Origin: Akkermansiaceae bacterium
Lineage (GTDB): Bacteria > Verrucomicrobiota > Verrucomicrobiia > Verrucomicrobiales > Akkermansiaceae
NCBI GenBank assembly: GCA_903909905.1
Contig: CAIVXP010000041.1
Coordinates: forward strand, 1-10,410
Direction: 5' to 3'
DNA length: 10,410 nucleotides
The stretch's first letter is position 1; each line of letters begins with the position of its first letter. Below are positions 1 through 5,660 of this stretch, one piece after another. Under the pieces are notes generated by a model. It saw only the letters and a list, made by a program, of their open reading frames with translations, was not told the origin of the DNA and ran no database searches. The position numbers were made by a program, and so were the translations under genes.

Positions 1-601
1 TGACCGGGATGCGCACCGAGCGAGCGACCGCGTCGATCACATTCCAATCGGCCTCACCACCGTAGCCTTGGGCGCGGGTACGGCCGTGCACGGTGATGGC
101 GCTCATGCCGCTGTCTTCGAGGATCTTTGCGACTTCGACTGCGTTGATCGATTCCGAGTCCCAGCCGGTGCGGATTTTTGCGGTGACCGGCACCTCGTCG
201 CCGACCGCATGGGCAACGCCGGATGCGACTTCCGCCAGCAAGGGGCAATTTTTTAGCAATGAGGATCCGCCATTTTTTGCGACCACCTTGTTCACCGGGC
301 AACCAAAGTTGATGTCGATGAAATCGGGTTTTTTCCAATCGATGATTTTCTTCGCCGCTTCGCCCATGCGTTTGCCATCGGCACCGAAGATTTGCACGCC
401 GACCGGGCGTTGATCGTCGCTGAACTCGGTGTACTTGCGGGTGCGATCGTCGCGTTGGAGGATGCCCTCGGCGGAGACGAATTCGGTCACCATCACATCG
501 GCGCCGAGCTCCTTGCAGATCTGGCGAAAAATCACATCCGTGACCCCGGCCATGGGCGCGAGGTAGAGCGGAAAGCGGTCGTTGGAGAACCAGGCGAGCA
601 C
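1..601 (-). CDS. dusB: tRNA-dihydrouridine synthase, DusB/NifR3 family (partial, C-terminus beyond left edge)
   Basis: This enzyme uses FMN and NAD(P)H to reduce specific uridines in tRNA to dihydrouridine. The window holds the first 200 residues, most of the TIM-barrel catalytic domain; family members are about 320-350 residues, so roughly 40% is missing. Visible landmarks are the FMN-site start APMAGVTD (residues 15-22), NFGCPVNKV (98-106) with the catalytic cysteine at 101, KIRTGWD (142-148) and HGRTRAQGYGGEADW (172-186). The last two are typical of the NifR3/DusB subgroup. The frame is open from an upstream TGA (644-646). The GTG at 599-601 gives the usual short leader before FPLYLAPMAGV, and a GTG at 635-637 would add 12 atypical residues. 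Neither has a Shine-Dalgarno. It lies 60 bp downstream of lysA on the same strand and is probably cotranscribed with it. The family is certain; the B subgroup is likely; the start is less sure. Confidence 0.9.
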   Translation of the reverse strand, partial: MLAWFSNDRFPLYLAPMAGVTDVIFRQICKELGADVMVTEFVSAEGILQRDDRTRKYTEFSDDQRPVGVQIFGADGKRMGEAAKKIIDWKKPDFIDINFGCPVNKVVAKNGGSSLLKNCPLLAEVASGVAHAVGDEVPVTAKIRTGWDSESINAVEVAKILEDSGMSAITVHGRTRAQGYGGEADWNVIDAVARSVRIPV

Positions 602-661
602 GGGTGAAATGAAGATGATGGCTGCCGGCGCGTCCACTCCGCATCAGCGTGCGTGATGGAA

Positions 662-1951
662 TCAGAGCTCGCCTTCGATGAGGTCGTCGAGCGTTTGGCG
701 CTTGCGCACGAGGGTGGCGGTCTCGCCCTCGACGAGCACCTCGGCGGGCAGCGGACGTGAATTGTAGTTCGATGCCATCACGAAGCCGTAGGCACCGGCA
801 GACATCAGCGCGACGCAATCACCAGGAGCGAAGTGCGGGAGCTCGCGGTCTTGGCAGAAGAAGTCGCCGCTTTCGCAGATCGGTCCGACCACATCGACTT
901 TTTGCAGGCTGCTGTCGGCGGGTTTGTGAAGCGGCACGATTTCGTGGTGACCTTCGTAGAGAGCGGGGCGAATGAGGTCATTCATGCCGGCATCGACGAT
1001 GCGGAAAGTTTTGGCGGAGCCTTTTTTCTCGTAGAGACAGCGGGTGATAAGCACGCCGGCGTTGCCAACGATGAAGCGGCCGGGCTCGACGAGGATTTTG
1101 AGACCGAGGTCCTTGAGGCGCGGCACGACTTCGCGTCCGTATTGTTCGATGGTGAGCGGTCGTTCGCCTTCGGTTTTGTTTTCCCACCATTGTGAAGGGC
1201 CGGACTCGAGTGAGTCCTGATAGACGATGCCGATGCCGCCGCCGATCGACCAGAATTCGATGCCGTGGCGTTCTTTCAATTGCCGTGCGAGTGGTGCAAC
1301 TTTTTCGACCGCTTCGACAAAGGGGGCGACTGAAGTCAGTTGCGAGCCGATGTGCATTTGCAGACCGCGCATGCGGATATGAGGAAGCTCCTTGGCGGCG
1401 CGTTCGTAGAGGCCGGTGATGGCATCGAAGTCGACGCCGAATTTGTTTTCAGATTTGCCGGTGGAAATGTACTTATGAGTTTTTGCGTCGACATTCGGGT
1501 TCACGCGCACAGCAGCGGGAGCGATCATGCCGAGCTCGCCGGCGACTTCGTTGAGGTAGCGGAGTTCCTCCTCGCTCTCGACATTGAATGAGTAGATTCC
1601 TTGCTCGAGCGCATAGACGATTTCATCGCGCGTTTTGCCGACGCCGGCAAAGGTGCAGTGGGCCGGATCGCCGCCGGCTTTGATCACGCGAAAAAGTTCG
1701 CCTCCCGAGACGATGTCGAAGCCTGCACCTTCGTGGGCGAGCAGGCGGAGCACCGAGAGGTTCGAGTTTGCCTTCACCGCGTAAGCGACCTCGTGGCTGA
1801 CCTCGGAGAGCGCCTGATCGAGGCGGCGGTAGTGATCGAGAATCGTGCCTGCGGAATAGACATAGAGCGGAGTGCCGTGCTCCTCGACCAAGGAGCTCAG
1901 TTCGACATCGTCGCAGAAGAGTGACTCGTTTTTGTAGGAAAATCCGTGCAT
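662..1951 (-). CDS. lysA: Diaminopimelate decarboxylase
   Basis: LysA is a cytosolic PLP enzyme that decarboxylates meso-diaminopimelate to L-lysine, the last step of lysine synthesis. The protein has 429 residues, a normal length. It shows the fold-type III alanine-racemase barrel plus C-terminal beta domain: PLP lysine K60 in YAVKAN, HIGSQ (200-204), the phosphate-binding glycine loop GGGIGI (237-242), EPGR (289-292), CESGD (359-363) with the catalytic cysteine contributed across the dimer, and AGAYG (385-389). Between the glycine loop and EPGR is a stretch around residues 244-266 containing a WW pair, which looks longer than in the E. coli and Bacillus proteins. The ATG at 1949-1951 has no Shine-Dalgarno. 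The gene is divergent from nadD and sits upstream of the dusB-type gene on the same strand. The presence of LysA fits a DAP-containing lysine pathway. Identity is secure. Confidence 0.97.
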   Translation of the reverse strand: MHGFSYKNESLFCDDVELSSLVEEHGTPLYVYSAGTILDHYRRLDQALSEVSHEVAYAVKANSNLSVLRLLAHEGAGFDIVSGGELFRVIKAGGDPAHCTFAGVGKTRDEIVYALEQGIYSFNVESEEELRYLNEVAGELGMIAPAAVRVNPNVDAKTHKYISTGKSENKFGVDFDAITGLYERAAKELPHIRMRGLQMHIGSQLTSVAPFVEAVEKVAPLARQLKERHGIEFWSIGGGIGIVYQDSLESGPSQWWENKTEGERPLTIEQYGREVVPRLKDLGLKILVEPGRFIVGNAGVLITRCLYEKKGSAKTFRIVDAGMNDLIRPALYEGHHEIVPLHKPADSSLQKVDVVGPICESGDFFCQDRELPHFAPGDCVALMSAGAYGFVMASNYNSRPLPAEVLVEGETATLVRKRQTLDDLIEGEL

Positions 1952-2030
1952 GGCGGGAGGCTTGTTAAACGCTGGCGGGTGCCGGGTAAAGCCCTGAACG
2001 CCGATTCAGACTACGGCATCCATTGCTCGG

Positions 2031-2047
2031 GGCTTGCAATGCGAGCC
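2031..2047 (+). other. Small hairpin just upstream of nadD
   Basis: GGCTTGC, loop AAT, then GCGAGCC gives seven pairs, one of them G·U, ending 20 bp before the nadD GTG. It lies in the 116 bp divergent lysA-nadD gap. No T-run follows, so it is not a terminator on either strand. It could be an operator or a leader stem, or chance. I could not identify convincing promoters for either gene in this gap. Confidence 0.3.
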
Positions 2048-2067
2048 GTATTCGCTGATCTGACCAT

Positions 2068-2661
2068 GTGCCCCAGCCACGCAAAATCGCGCTTTTCGGT
2101 GGAACCTTCGACCCGGTGCACCTGGGTCATCGTCACATGGTGGAGCTGGCTGTGAGGGAATTTGGACTGGATGAGGTCCGCTTCATTCCGTGCCGGATTT
2201 CCCCGCACAAGCAGGGGTCGGCACCAGCTTCCCCTAAGGACCGATCGGCGATGCTGCACCTCGCGATGTCGGACGTGCCATGGGCGGTGATCGATGATCT
2301 TGAATTGAAGCGCGATGGGGCATCGTATTCTTATGAAACGGCCGAGTTGATGAAGTCGCGTTTTCCGACAGCGAAGTTGTATTGGATTATGGGTGGCGAC
2401 CAATGGGAGGCCTTGCCGAGGTGGAAGCATCCCGAGCGACTCGCACGATGTGTCGAATTCATTGTAATTTCGCGCGGCGGAAAAGTGGTACCACGCGAGA
2501 ATTTCCTGATGCACACCATTACGAATGAGCATCCAGCATCGGCCACCGAGGTTCGGGAGGCCATAGGGTGTGGAGGCGGATCCCACGAATGGCTCAGTCC
2601 TGATGTAGCGAGATATATCCAGAAACATGGGCTGTACCGTGGGCTCAGCGGCCACCCATAA
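2068..2661 (+). CDS. nadD: Nicotinate-nucleotide adenylyltransferase
   Basis: NadD joins ATP and nicotinate mononucleotide to make deamido-NAD, the penultimate step of NAD synthesis. The 197-residue product is of normal length. It shows the nucleotidyltransferase signature GTFDPVHLGH (residues 12-21, HxGH-type motif), ISPHK (44-48) in the substrate loop, GGDQW (109-113) and SATEVR (158-163), the family's SxTxxR ATP-binding motif. The start is GTG: an in-frame TGA at 2056-2058 leaves GTG 2068 as the only usual start codon before the nucleotide-binding motif. An ATG at 2066 overlaps it but is in another frame. No Shine-Dalgarno is present. Bacteria often pair nadD with rsfS or obg, but here the downstream neighbour is rpsA after a 246 bp gap, so nadD is probably transcribed alone. 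Confidence 0.95.
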   Translation: MPQPRKIALFGGTFDPVHLGHRHMVELAVREFGLDEVRFIPCRISPHKQGSAPASPKDRSAMLHLAMSDVPWAVIDDLELKRDGASYSYETAELMKSRFPTAKLYWIMGGDQWEALPRWKHPERLARCVEFIVISRGGKVVPRENFLMHTITNEHPASATEVREAIGCGGGSHEWLSPDVARYIQKHGLYRGLSGHP

Positions 2662-2695
2662 GAAGCGGCCGGTACTGGATCTATCATGCGATGAT

Positions 2696-2723
2696 TTGAT
2701 TTGCGGCTTCTCGGGGGTAAAAA
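2696..2723 (+). promoter_or_regulatory. Candidate rpsA promoter
   Basis: TTGATT (2696-2701) and TAAAAA (2718-2723) are separated by 16 bp. Each matches the sigma-70 consensus at four of six positions. This would start transcription near 2730 and give a leader of about 180 nt for rpsA. It is a weak match chosen by spacing, and other promoters in the gap are possible. Confidence 0.3.
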
Positions 2724-2726
2724 TTC

Positions 2727-2741
2727 CACCGAATTTCGGTG
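2727..2741. repeat. 15 bp near-perfect palindrome, possible operator
   Basis: CACCGAATTTCGGTG has seven-base perfect arms around a single central T. It lies between nadD and rpsA and would cover the start site predicted from the candidate promoter just upstream. The short symmetric form resembles a dimeric repressor site more than a terminator. No second copy was noticed elsewhere in the window. Confidence 0.35.
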
Positions 2742-2807
2742 TATTTTCCGGCCTTTGGCCTTGCCAGAGGTGGCGTAGAGGTTAGTTTCGCGATCCGTTT
2801 TTCTTTC

Positions 2808-2842
2808 TTCTGCAGGCGGTTGGAGCCCCGGTGCCTGCAGAA
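2808..2842 (+). promoter_or_regulatory. Hairpin in the rpsA leader
   Basis: TTCTGCAGGC (2808-2817) pairs perfectly with GCCTGCAGAA (2833-2842) around a 15-nt loop. It ends 65 nt before the rpsA ATG. No T-run follows, so it is not an intrinsic terminator. In E. coli the rpsA leader lacks a strong Shine-Dalgarno, folds into hairpins and mediates repression by S1 itself. The layout here is compatible with similar autogenous control, which is inference. Confidence 0.45.
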
Positions 2843-2907
2843 AGCATTTCACGGGGCACTGTCGGAAGGAAAACGAACCACTAACCTAACCCTAACCAAA
2901 ACATACC

Positions 2908-4614
2908 ATGAGCACCGCCATTGAGGCACCCGCCAACACTGAACTGAACGACCTGATCGATTCCAAATTCCGCGAATTCCGCGAAGGATCGATCGTCAAA
3001 GGCACGATCCTCGAAATCCGCCCGCAGGTTGTCCTCGTCGACATCGGCTACAAATCCGAAGGAGCCATCCCGTCCAACGAATTCGAGGACGAGGAAATTG
3101 AAATCGGCGACGAGATCGAAGTCCTTCTCGAGAAACTTGAAAACGACGAGGGCATGGTTGTCCTCTCGAAAGAGAAAGCAGCCCACAAACAGAACTGGGA
3201 AAAAATCGTCAAGGTGTTCCAAGACGGCGGACTCGTTCGCGGCAAGGTCAAGGGCGTCATCAAAGGCGGCCTCACCGTCAATGTCGGTGTCGAGGCATTC
3301 CTGCCTGGCTCGCAAGTCGACATCATCCCGCCGAAAGACCTCAACGAGTACGTCGGCAATGTCTACGAGTTCAAAATCGTCAAGGTCAACGACGAGCGCA
3401 AGAACATCGTCCTTTCCCGCCGCGAAGTCATCGAAGCCGAGCGCTCCGAACTTCGTCAGACATTCCTTCAATCGGTCAAGATCGGCGACAAGGTCACCGG
3501 TGCGATCAAGAACCTCACCGACTTCGGTGCCTTCGTCGACCTCCAGGGCATGGACGGTCTTCTCCACATCACCGACATGTCGTGGGGCCGCATCAACCAT
3601 CCTTCCGAGCTTCTGCACATCGGCCAATCCGTGGATGTCGTCATCCTCGATGTCGATCGCGAGAAAGAGCGTGTTTCGCTCGGCCTCAAGCAGATGTCCG
3701 ACAACCCCTGGGAAGACATCGAGCGCAAGTACCCGATCGGTCAGCGTGTCAAAGGCCGCGTGACCAAGCTCCTTCCCTATGGTGCGTTCATCGAAATCGA
3801 GCGCGGGGTCGAAGGTCTCGTCCACGTTTCCGAACTCTCGTGGGTCAAGCGTATCACCCGTCCTAGCGACGTTCTCGACATCGGCCAGGAGATCGAAGCG
3901 GTCGTCCTCGGTATCAGTATCGAAGAGCAGAAAATTTCGCTCGGCGTGCGTCAGCTTGATTCGAACCCATGGGACGAGATCGAGCTTCGCTATCCGGTCG
4001 GCGCCACCATCAAGGGCCCGGTCCGCAACCTCACCGCTTACGGCGCATTCGTCGAACTTGAGGAAGGCATCGATGGCATGATCCACGTTTCCGACATGTC
4101 GTGGACTCGCAAGATCAACCACCCCTCCGAAGTCCTCAAGAAGAGCGACGAAGTCGAGGCGGTTGTGCTTGCCATTGACAAGGCCAACCAGCGCGTTTCG
4201 CTCGGCATCAAGCAAACCGAAGAGGATCCATGGAGCCTCATCGACGAGCGCTTCAAGGTCGGCGACCTCGTCAAGGGCACTGTCGCGAAGATCGCTTCGT
4301 TCGGCGCCTTCATCAGCCTTGCCGGTGACATCGACGGTCTCATCCACATCTCGCAACTCAGCGAAGACCACGTGGAGAAGGTCAAGGACATCATCAAGGT
4401 CGGCGACGAGATCGAGGCCCGCGTGATCAAGGTCGACAAGGTCGAGCGCCGCGTCGGACTTTCGATCAAGGCCGTCGGCTACTCGGAAGAGCAACTCAAG
4501 AAGGAGAGCGCAAGCTTCGAAAGCCTGCGTCCGTCCAGCGAAATGGTCGGCCTCGAGCAGGCCTTCAATCTCGCGGCAGCTGCCTCCGAAGAGTGGAGCC
4601 CAGGCCAAGAATAA
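2908..4614 (+). CDS. rpsA: 30S ribosomal protein S1
   Basis: S1 binds mRNA on the 30S subunit and lets ribosomes start on leaders with weak or no Shine-Dalgarno. The 568-residue protein has six S1 (OB-fold) repeats at about residues 28-88, 108-172, 193-261, 278-348, 365-435 and 452-521. Repeats 3-6 carry the canonical FGAFV/YGAFI strand followed by a GLLHI/GLVHV/GMIHV/GLIHI motif. Repeats 1 and 2 are divergent, as in the ribosome-binding half of other S1 proteins. The six-domain form fits Gram-negative-type bacteria rather than the four-domain Firmicute form. Codon use is strongly C-ending and biased, as in highly expressed genes. The ATG is preceded by an A/C-rich stretch with no Shine-Dalgarno. 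The gene is monocistronic, with its own leader and a strong terminator 38 bp after the stop. Several neighbouring genes also lack Shine-Dalgarnos, which would make this protein important for their translation. Confidence 0.97.
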   Translation: MSTAIEAPANTELNDLIDSKFREFREGSIVKGTILEIRPQVVLVDIGYKSEGAIPSNEFEDEEIEIGDEIEVLLEKLENDEGMVVLSKEKAAHKQNWEKIVKVFQDGGLVRGKVKGVIKGGLTVNVGVEAFLPGSQVDIIPPKDLNEYVGNVYEFKIVKVNDERKNIVLSRREVIEAERSELRQTFLQSVKIGDKVTGAIKNLTDFGAFVDLQGMDGLLHITDMSWGRINHPSELLHIGQSVDVVILDVDREKERVSLGLKQMSDNPWEDIERKYPIGQRVKGRVTKLLPYGAFIEIERGVEGLVHVSELSWVKRITRPSDVLDIGQEIEAVVLGISIEEQKISLGVRQLDSNPWDEIELRYPVGATIKGPVRNLTAYGAFVELEEGIDGMIHVSDMSWTRKINHPSEVLKKSDEVEAVVLAIDKANQRVSLGIKQTEEDPWSLIDERFKVGDLVKGTVAKIASFGAFISLAGDIDGLIHISQLSEDHVEKVKDIIKVGDEIEARVIKVDKVERRVGLSIKAVGYSEEQLKKESASFESLRPSSEMVGLEQAFNLAAAASEEWSPGQE

Positions 4615-4652
4615 TCAATGTAGCGGCGATCACCGGTCGCAGCTCACAAAAC

Positions 4653-4690
4653 AAAAAAACCGGATGGGCGCAGACTCGTCCGGTTTTTTT
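4653..4690 (+). terminator. Intrinsic terminator of rpsA
   Basis: Seven A's plus CCGGA (4653-4664) are perfectly complementary to TCCGG plus seven T's (4679-4690). Pairing can continue inward as UGGG/CUCG with two G·U pairs, leaving a CGCAGA loop. It starts 38 bp after the rpsA stop. The A-run on the other side means it could also act on the minus strand, but no converging gene is present. Confidence 0.93.
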
Positions 4691-4697
4691 CATTTTA

Positions 4698-4706
4698 TGG
4701 TATAAT
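4698..4706 (+). promoter_or_regulatory. Extended -10 promoter of the SufR-like regulator
   Basis: TGGTATAAT is a perfect extended -10 element (TGnTATAAT). A start about seven bases downstream, near 4713, would give a leader of roughly 33 nt before the ATG at 4747. At the normal -35 distance lies the terminator's 3' arm, with no TTGACA-like hexamer, which is what an extended -10 promoter tolerates. It begins eight bases after the T-run of the rpsA terminator. Confidence 0.7.
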
Positions 4707-4746
4707 TCCGAATTGCCGCCTTGAGCGTCGCGATGGACTCTTCGTC

Positions 4747-5415
4747 ATGCCTGTAAGAATCCCCGCCTTTTGGGATTTGATCCGCCCGCGTTGGCGAGCG
4801 GTTTTGTTCGAGTTGAAAGTGTCCGGTGCGATGCCGGCCAGCGAGCTGTCGGCCAAGTTGGGTGGCAGCTACATGGCCGCGAGGAAGAGCTGCGAAGATC
4901 TCGTGAAGGCCGGCTACCTCAATCGCACGAGACAGGCCGGCAATATCGTCGGCAGGCCGGAAATTTTCTTCGGCCTCAGTGAAAAGGCTTCGCACTTGTT
5001 TCCGCAATGCAGGCCTGGATTCACGCTTGAGTTGCTGAACTTGATAAAACGCATGCACGGCGAAAGCGCGCCGGAGCGATTGATTTTTCAGTACTTTCAA
5101 GCACTCAAGACGAGGTATCAGGAGGCAATGTCGGCAGCGGGCACGATGGAGAAAAAGGCCATCATGTTGATGGAGTTACGCGAAGCCGATGGCTGCATCT
5201 GGCGCATCGATGAGGTCACGGCGGGCTTTGTAAGGATCTTCGAATTCCACAATCCCTTACAGGCCATCTTTGCAAGTTATTCGCGCGTCGTGCAGATGGA
5301 GCAGGGGGCCTTGGCTGAGATCATGGGAGCCAAGTGCTTGCGATCCGAACTGCCAGCGCTCATGGAAGAGCAAGCGAGGGTGGTGCTTGAGTTTGCCGCG
5401 CTTGATTCCAACTGA
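4747..5415 (+). CDS. Winged-helix transcriptional regulator, SufR/COG2345-like, without Fe-S cysteines
   Basis: This is a probable DNA-binding regulator of 222 residues. Residues 12-60 form a helix-turn-helix (LxSKLGGSY-type recognition region, then a CEDLVKAGYLNR helix). The wing contains GRPEIFFGLSEKASHLFP (69-86), the GRP-x(5)-LTE-x-G-x-x-LFP signature of the COG2345/SufR group. The C-terminal half is helical. In SufR, cysteines in an HNC motif and two later positions bind an iron-sulfur cluster. Here HNP (168-170) replaces HNC, the expected CxxE-type site reads VVQME (181-185), and the only cysteines are at 49, 88, 150 and 197. Cluster binding is therefore doubtful. The start is ATG 4747 without a Shine-Dalgarno, downstream of a good extended -10. 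No suf or isc gene is next to it, so its target is unknown. A MarR/ArsR-like assignment is the main alternative. Confidence 0.75.
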   Translation: MPVRIPAFWDLIRPRWRAVLFELKVSGAMPASELSAKLGGSYMAARKSCEDLVKAGYLNRTRQAGNIVGRPEIFFGLSEKASHLFPQCRPGFTLELLNLIKRMHGESAPERLIFQYFQALKTRYQEAMSAAGTMEKKAIMLMELREADGCIWRIDEVTAGFVRIFEFHNPLQAIFASYSRVVQMEQGALAEIMGAKCLRSELPALMEEQARVVLEFAALDSN

Positions 5416-5430
5416 ACCGCCAGCTTAAAC

Positions 5431-5460
5431 TACGAAGGGCACAAAATTTCACGAAAAGTG
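5431..5460 (+). repeat. Degenerate 10-base tandem units of ACGAA type
   Basis: Three consecutive 10-mers, TACGAAGGGC, ACAAAATTTC and ACGAAAAGTG, share an AC-purine-AA core in register. They resemble worn copies of the ACGAAG-rich intergenic tandem repeats I recall from environmental bacteria. The units are short and diverged, and chance is not excluded. Confidence 0.25.
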
Positions 5461-5482
5461 CATATGAATTAGGAGGGCGTAC

Positions 5483-5571
5483 GGTCGGTTCCTAAGGTGA
5501 GATTTTCTGCATGTTTCTGGCGGGAAAGTGGCAATAAAGGCAACTTTCTCGCAGAAATTGAACAACCGACC
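5483..5571 (+). promoter_or_regulatory. Nested inverted repeat in the purD operon leader
   Basis: Outer arms GGTCGGTT (5483-5490) and AACCGACC (5564-5571) enclose a strong inner hairpin. TTTCTGGCGGGAAAGT (5514-5529) pairs with ACTTTCTCGCAGAAA (5543-5557): 15 pairs with one bulged G at 5520, one G·U and a 13-nt loop. A second TTTCTGC at 5504-5510 can compete for GCAGAAA at 5551-5557, so two exclusive folds exist. No T-run follows on either strand, which argues against a terminator. It ends 89 bp before the purD ATG. A leader RNA switch, a protein-binding RNA or a small palindromic repeat are all possible; I do not recognise a known riboswitch class. Confidence 0.5.
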
Positions 5572-5643
5572 TCCGGGCCCACTTCCTCAAGCCATCAACT
5601 TCGGCGATACCTGCCTTTCGGTGTTGAGTCGGCGTCGAAATTC

Positions 5644-5649
5644 GGGGAG
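5644..5649 (+). promoter_or_regulatory. Shine-Dalgarno of purD
   Basis: GGGGAG lies 5 bases before a GTG at 5655 and 11 bases before the in-frame ATG at 5661. Spacing favours the GTG and family N-termini favour the ATG, so the purD start is uncertain by two codons. It is one of the few clear ribosome-binding sites in this window. Confidence 0.55.
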
Positions 5650-5660
5650 AACTCGTGCGG

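Noticed and set aside
54..818. 254-codon minus-strand frame spanning the dusB/lysA junction
   Set aside because: It is arginine-rich, without recognisable motifs, and runs out of frame through both dusB and lysA, which are well supported.
2881..2897. Telomere-like CTAACCCTAACC sequence
   Set aside because: Only three short units in a bacterial gene leader; the resemblance to eukaryotic telomere repeats is coincidental.
2881..4608. 575-codon open frame on the minus strand covering all of rpsA
   Set aside because: Its product is low-complexity and acidic, and it mirrors the six S1 repeats. It stays open because the highly biased rpsA codons avoid reverse-strand stops. rpsA itself has full family motifs.
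5416..5660. ZTP, guanine or PRPP riboswitch upstream of purD
   Set aside because: None of the conserved core sequences I know for these classes could be placed on the leader.
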